Of a stretch of 64,000 nt of DNA, positions 34,930-46,367 are shown piece after piece. The notes under the pieces were generated by a model, which had not been told where the DNA came from, ran no database searches, and saw only the letters and a program-made list of their open reading frames with translations. This DNA is from Artemisia argyi (lineage: Eukaryota; Streptophyta; Magnoliopsida; Asterales; Asteraceae). The translations under genes and the position numbers were made by a program. The stretch is taken from contig CM060685.1 in assembly GCA_030686995.1 (NCBI GenBank), forward strand, positions 25,864,065-25,928,064. Reading direction: 5' to 3'. Position 1 is the stretch's first letter; every line of letters begins with the position of its first letter.

Positions 34930-35412
34930 ATGCCGCATCTCATAACCATCTTAGCTATTGTGTATGTCGTCCTTGCCGCTATCTACTTAGCGTATGTTCC
35001 GGATGAAGACTTTGGATTCTTGGTCGCGATCTTGTTGTTCGTCGTACCCCTCACTATCCTAGCCATTACCGTCGACAAGATCTGGGGGTAAAATCTTAAG
35101 CTAGGGTTGTTTTAAATTAAGTTCTTGTTATGTTTCTATGTACTTGTAACGGATAAGGAATAAAACTCGTTTTGTTTTTATGTTTAAGAATTTGTCTCAG
35201 TATTGTTTTTAATGTTTTGTTTATATTTATTTTTCAGCATAATTAAGGTGATTCATCCTGTGGTGGCTCTTGCTATTGTTTTGTTGGTGGGAGTCTTAGT
35301 TGCCATAGCGGATCAACCTATTGAAGATTCCTTGGTGTATATTGTAATAATTGTAACGGTAGCACTTCCGATGCTAATTATTTGTTTATGTATTAGTTTT
35401 TATGGATTTTAA
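34930..35412 (+). CDS. Small four-helix membrane protein, spliced (join 34930..35087, 35238..35412)
   Basis: I recognise no known family. Exon 1 (158 bases, MPHLITILAIVYVV...) ends TGGGG|GTAAAAT and a 150-base AT-rich intron ends ATTTTTCAG. Joining at phase 2 keeps the frame and gives 110 residues ending CISFYGF. The two exons encode two copies of one module: an H-x2-x-LAI-x3-VL-x-AI hydrophobic helix, a short acidic loop (VPDEDF in the first, QPIEDS in the second), then a second helix ending LTILAI or LMIIC. Four membrane helices are predicted by eye, and no signal peptide cleavage site is evident. If the intron is kept, TAA at its start gives a 53-residue one-module protein, and AATAAA at 35159 could end that transcript. 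AATAAA also follows the final stop. The gene runs opposite to the host retrotransposon, next to its 3' LTR. Confidence 0.7.
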
Positions 35413-36112
35413 TAAAATTTTCGCTATTGGAGTCTTTTATCAGTTTTTGTGAATTATTTGTGTTTCTCTTGCTTGTACTTTTGTTGATTTCTTATCATAA
35501 TGGTGATAAGATAAGATAGGTATTTATTGTGGGTTGTTCAATGTATTGTTTATGAAAAGTTTATTTTAGCTCTATATTTTGCTTTGGAATGAAGATTGTT
35601 ATTTAAAAATTTGAAAATATCACTGTTCCCTTCTTAACATAATTCTTCCTAAATTAGACATAGTTGATTAGGCTATGTATAATTGAGGAACAAATGATGT
35701 GATGTTTGGTTCAATCATATATTTCTATAAATTATTTTAGATGGTGTTCAACATGTTGTTTTTATAATATAACACGTAATTCCTTTTAAAAATAGAGTAG
35801 AAAACTTTAGGATTCATACCATAAATCAGAAATTTATGGAGTATTTATAGTATATTGTCATTTGGTAAATGAGACAGAAATTGAAATTAACTTAGATTAT
35901 CATTATTATGGAAATATTACAATGGAGATTTTTCGATAAGGTAGAAAGATTATTGTTTAAGTTACATCCATCGTAACTTGAAGTGAAATACAGGAAAGAG
36001 ATACAACTTAGGAAATTTTAAACTAGATTTTATTTATCTACAACAGGAATTTATTCATCTGTTCAAATCTAGTTGCCATTCCCTCGATACTATCAAGGTC
36101 TTTAAAGATTCT
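35413..36112. other. Internal noncoding sequence of the gypsy element
   Basis: AT-rich, no ORF supported. It separates the convergent antisense gene and the zinc-knuckle ORF. In a full Tekay element pol would lie here. Confidence 0.6.
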
Positions 36113-36796
36113 TCATTTTCTTGTAAAGGTCTTGGCTTTCCAATTAACATTGTAGTTTGGACATCGACTCATATAATGCCCTTTTCCACCACATCCGTGG
36201 CATACTACTGTTGTTGGTTGTCCTTTCCTGTCCTTAGTCCTGCAGCTAATTGCCTGGTGACCTGTTTTCTGACATTTCGTGCATTTAACCCTGCAGATTC
36301 CGGTGTGATGCTGGTTGCATTTTTGACACCAGGGTAGATTTCCACGATAACCACTTCCAGTAACAGGTGTGACAAGGCAATTTCTATTAGCTTTCTGATT
36401 GTGTTCCAGCTGACGTTGATAATCTATACGATCTTCTAGATGTTTACGATAACGGTCTTGAGCATTGATGATGTTGCAGTAGATGGGGTTGATGGTTCCT
36501 ATCTCGGGGAGTTTCCTCTTTTGATTATTTCCATTTGGTATAACCCCGTGCCTAATTCCTTGATGATGGTTGATGGTAGGGTTGATCATTCCTTCTTGAA
36601 TCTTTAAGTGAGGTGGCCTATACTTCATGAAATTTGCAGGGTGTTGATTACCAAGTATACCCGTCTCTCTTCTCGGATAAACTACGGTAGTCCCTTCTAA
36701 TTCCACCGACACTATGTCTTTTACCAATTTCTGGATAGCTCCAGGAGTCATGGTGATTTCTGATGATGATTGATATGCATTGTTCATGTTGTCCAT
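36113..36796 (-). CDS. Gag-like zinc-knuckle protein
   Basis: 227 residues from MDNMNNAYQ. The C-terminal third has a Cys/His array: CQKCNQHHTGIC, then CTKCQKTGHQAISC and CHGCGGKGHYMSRC, the last two being retroviral CCHC knuckles of the form CX2CX4HX4C with GH at the usual place. The first one lacks the canonical spacing (CX2CX3HX3C), as in many Asteraceae gypsy Gag proteins. The N-terminal part is basic and Asn/Gln-rich without the WW-type capsid motifs seen in Gag cores. The protein ends KAKTFTRK with no protease following. A good acceptor (GTGATTTCAG) stands three bases before its ATG, so it may be a downstream exon; it could also use its own ATG. Confidence 0.75.
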   Translation of the reverse strand: MDNMNNAYQSSSEITMTPGAIQKLVKDIVSVELEGTTVVYPRRETGILGNQHPANFMKYRPPHLKIQEGMINPTINHHQGIRHGVIPNGNNQKRKLPEIGTINPIYCNIINAQDRYRKHLEDRIDYQRQLEHNQKANRNCLVTPVTGSGYRGNLPWCQKCNQHHTGICRVKCTKCQKTGHQAISCRTKDRKGQPTTVVCHGCGGKGHYMSRCPNYNVNWKAKTFTRK

Positions 36797-37491
36797 TTTC
36801 TGAAATCACAAATGAAACTCAACATTAGAATCCATATAATATCAGAATAATTTAAATAATGAAGTTAATTATTTCATTGATGATAGACTGAATTGACTCC
36901 CTACTGTAATCTAATTTCAAGATATGTCTGTGTTGTATCATTTATCAATGACCAACTCTTGATATGGGATTACTAAGGAACAAATCGACTTGTCTACTAA
37001 AATTGAAGCTCAATTATCTTTTCTTCATTCTTTAAATCCCCTTTCAAAAATTGGTATTTAGACGATTCTTAAAATTTTATGTTACTTATGGTATTTTTAA
37101 GAAATTCTAACGATTGAAAGAAATCTTACGGTAGATTTGAATAATATTACAGATGCAAATAGAATATTAATAACTTGACCGATTGTTTTTGCAAGATAAA
37201 CGATACAAGATCTTTTATTAATACTTCATTGATCTGAGTAGAATCATTTGGTTATCCAAGAAAATAACAAATGATGAGATTTTTGCATGAAGATATGAGG
37301 ATTTGTTACACGCACGATTGATAAGAAAGAAAAGATTGATTCATAACATAGATATATAACAGAAAGGATGTTATTATACAATATGTTTTGATTACACGTT
37401 CTGAAGTTTCAGAATTATTGAACATTACATGAAATATTAACCAAATCTATTTGGTTTAGTAGGAACAACAAGGATACTTGTAAAATTAAGA
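36797..37491 (-). other. Gap between the two gag-like ORFs, possible intron
   Basis: On the minus strand it starts near AGGG|GTAACT and ends GTGATTTCAG|AAAATG, a donor and an acceptor of good quality, with AT-rich sequence between. The simplest junction does not keep frame: the donor leaves one base over and the acceptor resumes at phase 0. Splicing is thus unproven. No capsid-like ORF exists in this gap. Confidence 0.4.
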
Positions 37492-38402
37492 TTAGTTACC
37501 CCTCTGACGTAAATATCTAATTTCTTTCTCAAGTTCAAGTTGTGCAGCTTCCATGTTTGAGAAATGTTCTTGACACATGTTCATTTGATTTGCCAACATA
37601 GTCTCTAATGCGGCAATCTTTTGACCCTGGTTTCTGGCTGCATCTCTGGCCATCCATAGGGTTCTTTCAATATCTTCAATTCTTACATGTGTATGACCGT
37701 GTTCTCTTCTTGCACAACAGACCCTGGAGTCCAAACTTCCAAGCTCCTGGTTGGTGTTGTCCTTTATCTCATTAATCTTTATTCCTAACTCACACATTGT
37801 TCGTCTCTCAGCATTCGCTCTTTTGAACAATGCGTCAAGATTACGGTCGTACCATTCAAATTGAGTTGGTCGTAACCCTTTTAGCTGTTCAGTGTGAGCA
37901 TCCAATATGCTGGCTTGTCGATAAATAAGATTCCATATTGTTTCAGGAGTGCTTATATTATAGTCGGGTGAGTTAGATGAGGATAAATTATTTGGAGAAT
38001 CTGGTATTGTGGTATCTGAAGTATAAGGTAACGGAGAATTTGGCTCAACATTCTTCCATGATATCCCTTGGCTTGAACCTTGTCCAACTTCGAATGTTGC
38101 CTGGCCACCAATCAAATCTTCATTTGATCCGGTAGCTCTCCTGAGTTTTTGACGTAAAGGTGAACGAATAGGGGACGATGGAGGTGATCTCTGAGTGATT
38201 TCTATATTAGGTTGGGATTGTGATATTTGTACGTAAGGATCTTCAGTATTCGGAGAATTTTTATTGATAGACGAGGTATTAATATTATGGATATTAGTTT
38301 TGATACACGGGAGTTCCTGAAGACATGCTACAGTAGTAACGGATAATAATATTTTATGAGGATTTTGTATGTTAAAAATGTAACAGTACAGATGAAATAA
38401 TT
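37492..38402 (-). CDS. Gag-like N-terminal ORF with coiled coil
   Basis: The minus-strand frame is open from a stop near 38402 to the TAA at 37492. No ATG lies in the first ~95 codons; the earliest alternative starts are TTG codons such as 38115. The N-terminal part is Ser/Pro/Asn-rich (RSPPSSPIRSP, SNSPDYNISTPETIWNLI). The C-terminal ~120 residues are strongly helical with heptad character (ALFKRANAERRTM, LETMLANQMNMCQEHF, ELEKEIRYLRQRG), a likely coiled coil. It sits where Gag begins, after a ~170-base leader from the primer site. The missing ATG may mean mutation, an upstream exon or non-AUG start. Confidence 0.6.
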
Positions 38403-38570
38403 ATTGTGTAAGAGTAATTTCTAAACATGTAAGATAATCTCAACAGATAAAGTATTGAGCACGGCAGTCTGCAGACACGGAAGGCATAAAATGGTATGGT
38501 GTAAAATCATTATTTTGAAAATGTAGTTATAGTTTTAATGTTTGAAAACATTTAATTCTCTATAATTGTA

Positions 38571-38582
38571 TCTCTGATGCCA
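38571..38582 (-). promoter_or_regulatory. Primer binding site (initiator tRNA-Met) of the gypsy element
   Basis: Minus strand TGGCATCAGAGA, close to TGGTATCAGAGC, three bases inside the 5' LTR. It sets the element's orientation. Confidence 0.85.
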
Positions 38583-39473
38583 ATCTGTAACACCCCCAAA
38601 TTTAAGTTTGTTGCAGCGGAAAAGTAATTTGGGTGTTACGGGGAGGATCGAAGTTATAATCTCATAAAACGGCTTAAAAGAAGTGTTTTGAAAGTTATTT
38701 GTCATTCAAATAATATTTTTGATAAAAGATGAACCATTTGATTTAAAATCTTTTTAAAAGATGTAAAGGCTTGAAAGAATGACATGTTTGATTTTTTACA
38801 CCATTTTAATTTATCAGAGTAATAAATGCCCACTCCGTGTCTTGTCCTGCTCCGTTAAATTACCTGAGATACACATGCTTAAAAGTGTCAACACAAAGGT
38901 TGGTGAGTTCATAGAGTTTTATGGAAAACCATTTATTTTGATAGATTTCAGGAATATTTGGTAATAATAAATACAAACAGTAATGAAATAAGTATTGAGT
39001 AATGTTGACTATAATCACAAATAAATCATATAAGTATTCAATCAAAATCAAGTAAGGAATCAATAATCCTAACATGAGCTGGAAACTCATGATGCTAATT
39101 TAATCAGATATAAAATTCAAGTATGGTCAAATTCCTATACAGCTGTATCTAAATATATGTTGAAAACATACATTTCCTTATAGATATTGCCCCAAGCCTC
39201 ATGACACACAAGCTTAACAAAAGAGGTGATTTATCAAGTCAATGATAAATTTTGCCCTCTTATAATAGGTGATTTGCCAATTCCTATTTGTCTACGAATA
39301 TAGTGTATCACGATTAATACGACTAACCATATGCGTATGGCATTCCGTCAAGTATTAGTGGGACAGGAGGTCAATCCTTAACAGGTTTCGAAGCTGTTCA
39401 CTATATTCGCGCTCACATAACAGTGATTAATGGCTCATAATTAAGGGACTTTATGACGATAAGGTAACTTAGG

Positions 39474-40288
39474 GTGCGTTTCTTTTTTGCTTAATTTCCT
39501 GAATGACAACTTCTTAAACAATGTGATAAAAAAGTTGTTTCATTTTAACTTTTTGCAAAAGGTTATCCTGAATGTAAAAGGGGCCTAAATTTGAGGTTGT
39601 TTGTATCTAGGACCATATATTTTACAAAACTACGCTCATCCTTCCCTTTTGTTCACTTCCCCAAATCCTCTTTCTTCTTTCTTCTTCCACACCTACCACC
39701 CCTTCTTCAGCTGCAACTAGCTACTTCTGTCGACGGCTCCTCTCTGGAAGCATCCTCTTCAACTGATACTCGACGTCAGCAACTACCCGACATGGCTGAC
39801 CCACTAGTAAATAAACCCACGACATTTGATCTCGTTTACGTAAGCAACTTTAGAGCAAATTTCTTAAATCTGTTTTAATGTTTTTTTTTGAACAAAATCT
39901 GTTTTAATATGAGAAAGAATCTTTGATCTGTGAGCAAAATCCAAGGACCCGTATTAATGCGTTTGCATTTTTCTCCAAGGTTAAAGTTTGGTCCAATGTT
40001 TGTGCAACTAGAATTATTTATTAACCCTTTCATGTGATTCAAGAACTTTTGTATTTTGTGAAATCGGAATTATTTATTAACCCTTTCATATGTTCCCCAT
40101 CTGTGGAACTTGATTGATTAGCTACCACATATATATTTGTTCATTGAAAATTGATTTTTATAGAAAGGGTCAAATGGTCATTTATTTACATTAATACAGT
40201 TAACCATCACAAAAAAAGAAACAACATTTGGTCTTACAGATCCGGGTTCTAGATATCCCACAATTGTGCAAACAGAAACTTTATACAA
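39474..40288. mobile_element. Insertion in the gypsy 5' LTR, unknown class
   Basis: The other LTR has no counterpart between ACTTAGG and CAATATCAAGG. The left end is GGGTGCGTTTCTTTTTTGC. Near the right end GCAAACAGAAAC is an approximate reverse complement of its core, so imperfect TIRs are possible. No clear target duplication. It carries a gene-like fragment. Confidence 0.6.
39591..39878 (+). pseudogene. Captured gene fragment with start codon and splice donor
   Basis: 95-codon ORF. After a Phe/Leu/Pro-rich stretch it reads MADPLVNKPTTFDLVY, directly followed by GTAAGC, a consensus donor. The likely object is the end of a 5' UTR plus a short first exon of some host gene, taken up by the inserted element. 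I could not identify the donor gene. Confidence 0.45.
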
Positions 40289-42405
40289 TCAAGGTAATAA
40301 TGGAATCATTCACGATAGCATCATAAAATCAAGTATCATCCCACAATAATCAATTTGGAAACAGTATCATTTGAGTATCAGTAATTCAGTTTAGTATTTC
40401 GCCAGTAACATATATGTATCACATACCACAATAATCGAATTTGGAAACATTATCATGTGAGTATCAGTATTTCAGTCAAGTAATTCATTAGTAAAATATA
40501 TATATTACATACCACAATAATCAAATTGGAAGCATTATCATATGAGTATCAGTATTTTAATTAAGTATTTCGTCAAGTATTGTATATATCACATCTTAAA
40601 TTATAAACCATGTCAGATAATTATTAATAAGGAAATTGATTTGAATCATGTAATTTATTCATATACTTATCAAATTATCAAAGTATATGTAAGCATGTAT
40701 CTCCCCCAATGAGTTAAAAACAAGTATTGAAAATGGGGCTATGACTCACCTTGATTGATACGGGAATGATGAAAAGTAAAGTAGGATGAGATTTATGAGA
40801 ATGATTATGAAAACGTCTTTGATACGGAACCTGATAAATAAATTTACCTGAGAATATAACCAAATACTATTTGGTAAATACGAACGAATAACGAATAATA
40901 TTTATTTGTTATGACGAATAGATAATGTGCAGTGTAATTATTATGCCATGCATGATATGATAAAATACTTTATTTAAATTATCCATCGAAATTTTACCTT
41001 TTTAAACGTAAGTAAAAATATTAACTTTTGAAATATCATTATATATATTATTAACGTAAAATAAATAATATATAAATAAAACGTAATAAAAATGCATATG
41101 ACGTGATGGTTAACGTAAAATATAAAATAAAATAAGAATGTCAAGTTGATTATGTTTGGTCCTTGTCCTTTTTCCAATTTTACCATTTTCACTCTAACGA
41201 TGTTTGCGTTACACCGTTAGTCCTTTTTATAAATAATTTACAACTATAGTCCTCTAATTGTTCAATAATCCAAACTAGGCTTAGAATATTAACTTGTGTC
41301 AATTTTTACCCTTATGTTTCTGTTTTTACAGTTTTAGTCCTCATTTTTCAATATTTACAACTTTAGTCCTTCTAGGTGTCGTCGCGTTACATTTTTAGTC
41401 CAAAATTTACAAAAATGATTATAAAAATTTCCGTGACTTTTTAAGCTGGTAATAAGCTTATTTTAACTGCTTATTTGATTAAAAGCTTATTTTTTTAGCT
41501 TATGGGCCTTAACGTACCAAATTAAAAGCCCGTTAAGAAATTTAGAGGCGAGTGCATGGAAAATGTTTTGGGCCTGGCCTTGGGTTATTTTTATGATTCT
41601 AAAAACATTTCATATGGGCCCAGTGGGCTTATGGATCGTTATCTCTTGTTGGGCCTTAAATAAGCCCAATCGACATATTTAGTTTTTAAAAATAGAAATG
41701 GACCTTTGAAATCCTTGTAACTGCCGATCAATTTGGCTAAATTTTAGTGTCGAGACGTGAGTATTTTTACATGTTATCAAAATGAAAGTTAGTTTTCTAG
41801 GTGGTCTATTTGGTCGAGTAATAATATGGTACTCTTGTTACGTGAGATTTAAAGATATACAAGCGTTTTGTAACATGTTTGGAACGTTTATATATTTGAA
41901 AAACTTAGTATATATTCTAAGTGTTTTAATGAAATTTCATACGATGGAACATGGTTCAAAAATGAGTTTGTTTGATGCATGTCGAGTGAAACCAACGTGA
42001 AATATGTGTGCTACGTGACTCCTAGGCCTTCCAAGATAGAGGCTAGCCACGTTTGTGTTGCTACAAATATATACGTACGTAAATATATACCTAAAGCTTA
42101 TATACGATTTATAAAACATAAATTTGATGCATGAGACATGTTTAATGTGTGAAATGAATTGGAATGAGTTTTAAACGACTTACTACACCTCTAGGGTGGT
42201 GGAGAAACGAGTATGAACGAAGGAAACACAAGGAACTATCAAATTCGACTATAACCCAAAGATATATTCGAATTTATTCAACCCGTTCCTTCTCCCTTGC
42301 TTCCAAACGATATTGTTTCAACTCCTGGACTCTTAGAAGTGAGTTTTAAGGAGGAAAGGATGTTGTGAAAGTGCAAGTAATTGTGGGAATCGGATGCATG
42401 CATGT

Positions 42406-42517
<112 letters not shown>

Positions 42518-43003
42518 AATTCGTATGGTGTGAAATAATCCAAGGAAACAATAAGGACTATGCATTGTCAGTAACATAGGTTTATAGAATGAGATTTTAA
42601 CATATAATATTGATTGTGAGGGCTAGAATTGAGGTGAATGTTTGGTGATTCATGTATACATGTCGACAACCATATTAACCCATACACGATTTGATAAAAC
42701 GTGTAACCCTTGGATATAACTGATCATCCTTGACATTTAAACATGAAATCATCTTAGAATTATTATTTGGAACTCTTAGAAACAAACTAAGAGTCGAAAC
42801 GGTTAAGAAATGAATATATTACAAATCGATTGATTTGGATTTTTCGTCAATCACTTTGCCACTTAAAAACGTATCAAATGTTGTCCTATGAACATGGCAC
42901 TTGACAAACTAATAGTTGGCTAAGTGGTGAACGAGATGGTGCAAAAATATTCGTGAGTCGTGTATAAAAATCGGGAGAACGAGAGACATTTTGGAGTTGG
43001 TTT

Positions 43004-43352
43004 TGTTGGGACCCAAGTTTATATCATTTCACACATATCATTTAAGTTTAGAGAGATAAGATATATTTTAGAGAGAGAGAGAACTTGGGAGGAAAATAAG
43101 AGGATTTCTTATTCCATAATGAACCAACCAACACCCTCCTTGGAGGGTTTACAAGAGTATTTATACTCATAGTCTAGGGCATCTTACATGTATCCCATAA
43201 TGTCACTAATGGCCCTTAGACTTTAACAAAACATGTATTCTTAATAAGAATAACATAAAATATATTAAAACATTAACGTACTAATATAATATTGCAACCT
43301 ATTACACGACTCATTGACTCGATAATGATCGTCACTTCAAGCATTCCCAACA
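43004..43352 (-). repeat. Copia 3' LTR
   Basis: 349 bp with TG...CA ends. Beside it at 43353 is ATCTCCCGCTAAGG, the purine tract on the minus strand. A second, better tract (ATCTCCCCCTAAAGG) lies ~70 bases further in a local tandem duplication (43347-43460). Confidence 0.8.
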
Positions 43353-43647
43353 ATCTCCCGCTAAGGGACGATCATTGAGATCTCTCTTTGATTGCATTTA
43401 TGATCATCACTTTTGCATTTCCAACAATCTCCCCCTAAAGGGGTGATCATTGAGATCTCTTTGGCGACCTGTGGGTTATGGGTCCACCAATAGAAATGAC
43501 TGATCTTTTGACTTCTTTGATGCTTGTTGTTTTGAGCTTTGAGTCTTTGTGTAATAACTTTGCTAGATTCTTTGTTCCAATCATGCTTTGTGATCTTCGT
43601 ACTTCGTTCTTGTTGTTGTGATCAAATGATGGTGTAATCTGCCTTTC

Positions 43648-43983
43648 CTATTCATAGTGTATAAGAGAAGCTTTAAAAACCATGGTCACGAACCATTTGA
43701 ACTGTGTCTTGAGCGCTCTAAATTCTTCCATGCAATCACTTCCCAGTTCAATTTGTTTTTCTAGTTGAACGATGTTTTCTTGGAGTTTCCTTTGGAAGGT
43801 TAGACGGTCCATTTCAGTTCCGAAGAATGCAGTAAAGGTACTCCAGGAAGGAAACCTTGCATCTGAGAGAATCTTGCATTGAATCTTAACTGATTCAAAA
43901 TGTGCTAAACAATTTTCTGTAGAATTGATGGCTCTTTTCTCAACTTCAGTCATCTTTCTCTCTTGTGAACTTGATTGATACAT
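43648..43983 (-). CDS. Small ORF of the copia element, unknown
   Basis: 111 residues, MYQSSSQERKMTEVEKRAI... to ...ASLIHYE. Balanced composition, Lys/Glu/Gln-rich with predicted helices (FQRKLQENIVQLEKQIEL), so possibly coiled coil. No zinc knuckle or catalytic motif. It lies just upstream of the 3' untranslated part. I do not recognise it; it could be a remnant of the post-pol ORF of SIRE-like elements. Confidence 0.4.
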   Translation of the reverse strand: MYQSSSQERKMTEVEKRAINSTENCLAHFESVKIQCKILSDARFPSWSTFTAFFGTEMDRLTFQRKLQENIVQLEKQIELGSDCMEEFRALKTQFKWFVTMVFKASLIHYE

Positions 43984-45554
43984 TTTCTCTCCCCCGTGAT
44001 TGTTGCGACGTAATCGAAATAATCAACCAAAAATGTCACACACAAGGTCGATAAAGTGATTTCTGATTTTCCCTCCAAAATTTAATTTTAAAATTTTCTC
44101 TCCCAAAATTTTTTAAAATCACTATGAAATACAATTTAAAGGTTGCAAGAAAAATTTGAGTTTCAAAAAATTTCCACCAAATTTTACCGAAAAAATTTGA
44201 ATTTTGACCTAAAAAATTTGAATTTTGGGCCAAAAATTTCACCGTTAAGCCAAAATTTGAATTTCGCATAAAAATTGAACGTTTAGTCTCCTGTAAAAAA
44301 TAAATTTTACTCAAATTTTCCCGCCAAAAAACCTTTTTTTTTTTATTTTTTTTTAAGAAATAAGAGATACTAAACTGGTTTTGTATGTGTGAAATGAAAG
44401 TGGATCTTGTAGACGATAAAGAAGTAATTGTGTTTCTCAAATGAATCTCTTGTCCGTTGTTCACGATTTCTCAATAACTAGCTCGGTAGTTATGTCCACA
44501 CGAACCCGAATAATCTCAACTCAAAATAATTCTCAATTTCGGATTCTTGAAGCACAAACAGAACCGTTGTCCAAGATAATCTCAACCGAAAATAATTAGC
44601 ACTCTCAATTTCTCGAAGCACAATCAAAACCTTTGTAGTAAACAAATTTCGTCCTTGTGTAAATGAACTAATCAGCCAACAGAAAGCTAGTGCAAGCCCA
44701 AACAAATCATAAACACTCACGCAGCCCAATACTAAAACCAGAAGCCCAATCTCAATTAAGCTTAATCCTAACCCTAAGTTTTAGGTATAAATCACTAACC
44801 TAAACACACACTTCGTTATATAAATCCGCCCTCACTCTTTTAGTATTCTCTCACCTCAAAAAGAAAAACCATATCTCACTCATCTCAATAACAACTGATA
44901 TCACAACTCTTCTTCACTTCTCTTATATTAGTCTTCAAAGAAAAATCCCACACAAATCAGTGAATCACACTTCTCTTTTCAGTGAAATACGAGGCTCACA
45001 CAACCATTACAATGATTCCTCTTGCTTAAAATCGAACAACAATCCTTACCATCTTACTGTTGATTTCTTGTTATCACAAAGAACAGTAAAGTCACTAAAT
45101 CTCTTCGATTTCTTCTTGTATTCAAATACACGAACCAAAAGGACCAAGGCTAATCTTTTTAATCTGATGAAACCACAAGGACAACAGGTTGAAGAAGTGT
45201 GTTTCGAACCAAGGTAGGTTGTTTGTATTTTCGTTTGGATATGCTTTTCAAATCGAAACAAAGAATAGATAAAACAATTTTGTTTTATTTTATCTTTAAA
45301 GTTTCGTAAATTAAAAGAACTTAGACTTCATACAAGATCGATGATGGTTCCTTTGTTCACACATGAAAGAAATCTTTAAAGGTTGGAAACAAGTGAACAA
45401 GAACTGAGATCTAGCACTTTTCTTTTTCTTTTTGATTCTTGTTTGTGATATGGGTTGTGATTTGTAAGACGAGAGGAGGTATGGGTTATTTATATTTAGG
45501 ATAGTATGTTTTAAACGTGAATACTGTTATTGGGATTTTTTTTTCTTTTAATAT

Positions 45555-45790
45555 ATAACAACCTTACACGTAAACCTTGTGTAAATCTTTTGCGTAGAAA
45601 AAAAGTTAAGCGTAAAAACTTGACTTGAATCTTTTGCGTAAGAAATCTTACGCGTAAACTTTTTGCGTAGAAAAAATCTTTTGCGTAGATCTTACGCGTA
45701 AGACAAGGGTTTCTTGCCTTAGTAGAACCTTACGCATAACTTGTCCAAGTTATGCGTAGAAAATTGAAGATTTCGCGTAGGAATCGGGTT
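45555..45790. repeat. Cluster of degenerate CTTACGCGTAAG palindromes
   Basis: About a dozen copies of a 10-12-base palindrome-like motif (TTACGCGTAA, TTTTGCGTAGA, TTATGCGTAGA), irregularly spaced 12-30 bases apart, in the 5' internal region of the minus-strand copia. Confidence 0.8.
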
Positions 45791-46352
45791 TTGACTATTT
45801 GACCACTATTCCGATGTACTTTTCCGATGATTTTTCTGATGATATTCTGACTACCTTTTTTGACCACAAAATAAGCTTGAAATAATCTTGAAAATTAGGA
45901 CAGATCTTGTTGGAAAAAAAAAAGCTTTGAAAAAGCTACAAGTAAGGTACTGTTTGGACAGATCTTGTTAGAATGGACTTTTTGGACAAAATGACTGCTT
46001 AAATAAAACTGTTTTGACCTCGAAACTGTTTAGACAGAATATTAATTGTCTTTCCATATAAGCAAGAAAAAAATAAAGGCAAAATGTAAATAACTCAAAA
46101 GACCACTTAAGATTAAAGCAATCTGTTTAGGGACAAAAGGACTGTTTGGACCTTAATAAGCTCAACAAAAAGTATTAAACTTTAAGAAATAAGTTTAAAA
46201 ATAGGATACGAAAATCAGTTTAATAAAGCTTTTGATAAGACTTAATAAGCACGAAATAAGCAGAAAATAAGCTATTGATAAGCAGAAAATAAGTTCGAAA
46301 TAAGCAAAACGAAAACTTAAAAAAACACAAATAACTTCTATATCATCTTCTA

Positions 46353-46365
46353 GCTCTTGATACCA
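46353..46365 (-). promoter_or_regulatory. Primer binding site of the 43004-46713 copia
   Basis: Minus strand TGGTATCAAGAGC, two bases inside the LTR. A common plant copia site matching initiator tRNA-Met with one change (CAAG for CAG). Confidence 0.85.
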
Positions 46366-46367
46366 AT

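Noticed and set aside
44036..44464. 142-codon minus-strand ORF rich in Asn, Phe and Lys
   Set aside because: Built from a local repeat of AAAATTTGAATTTTGG-type sequence in noncoding leader DNA; composition-driven.
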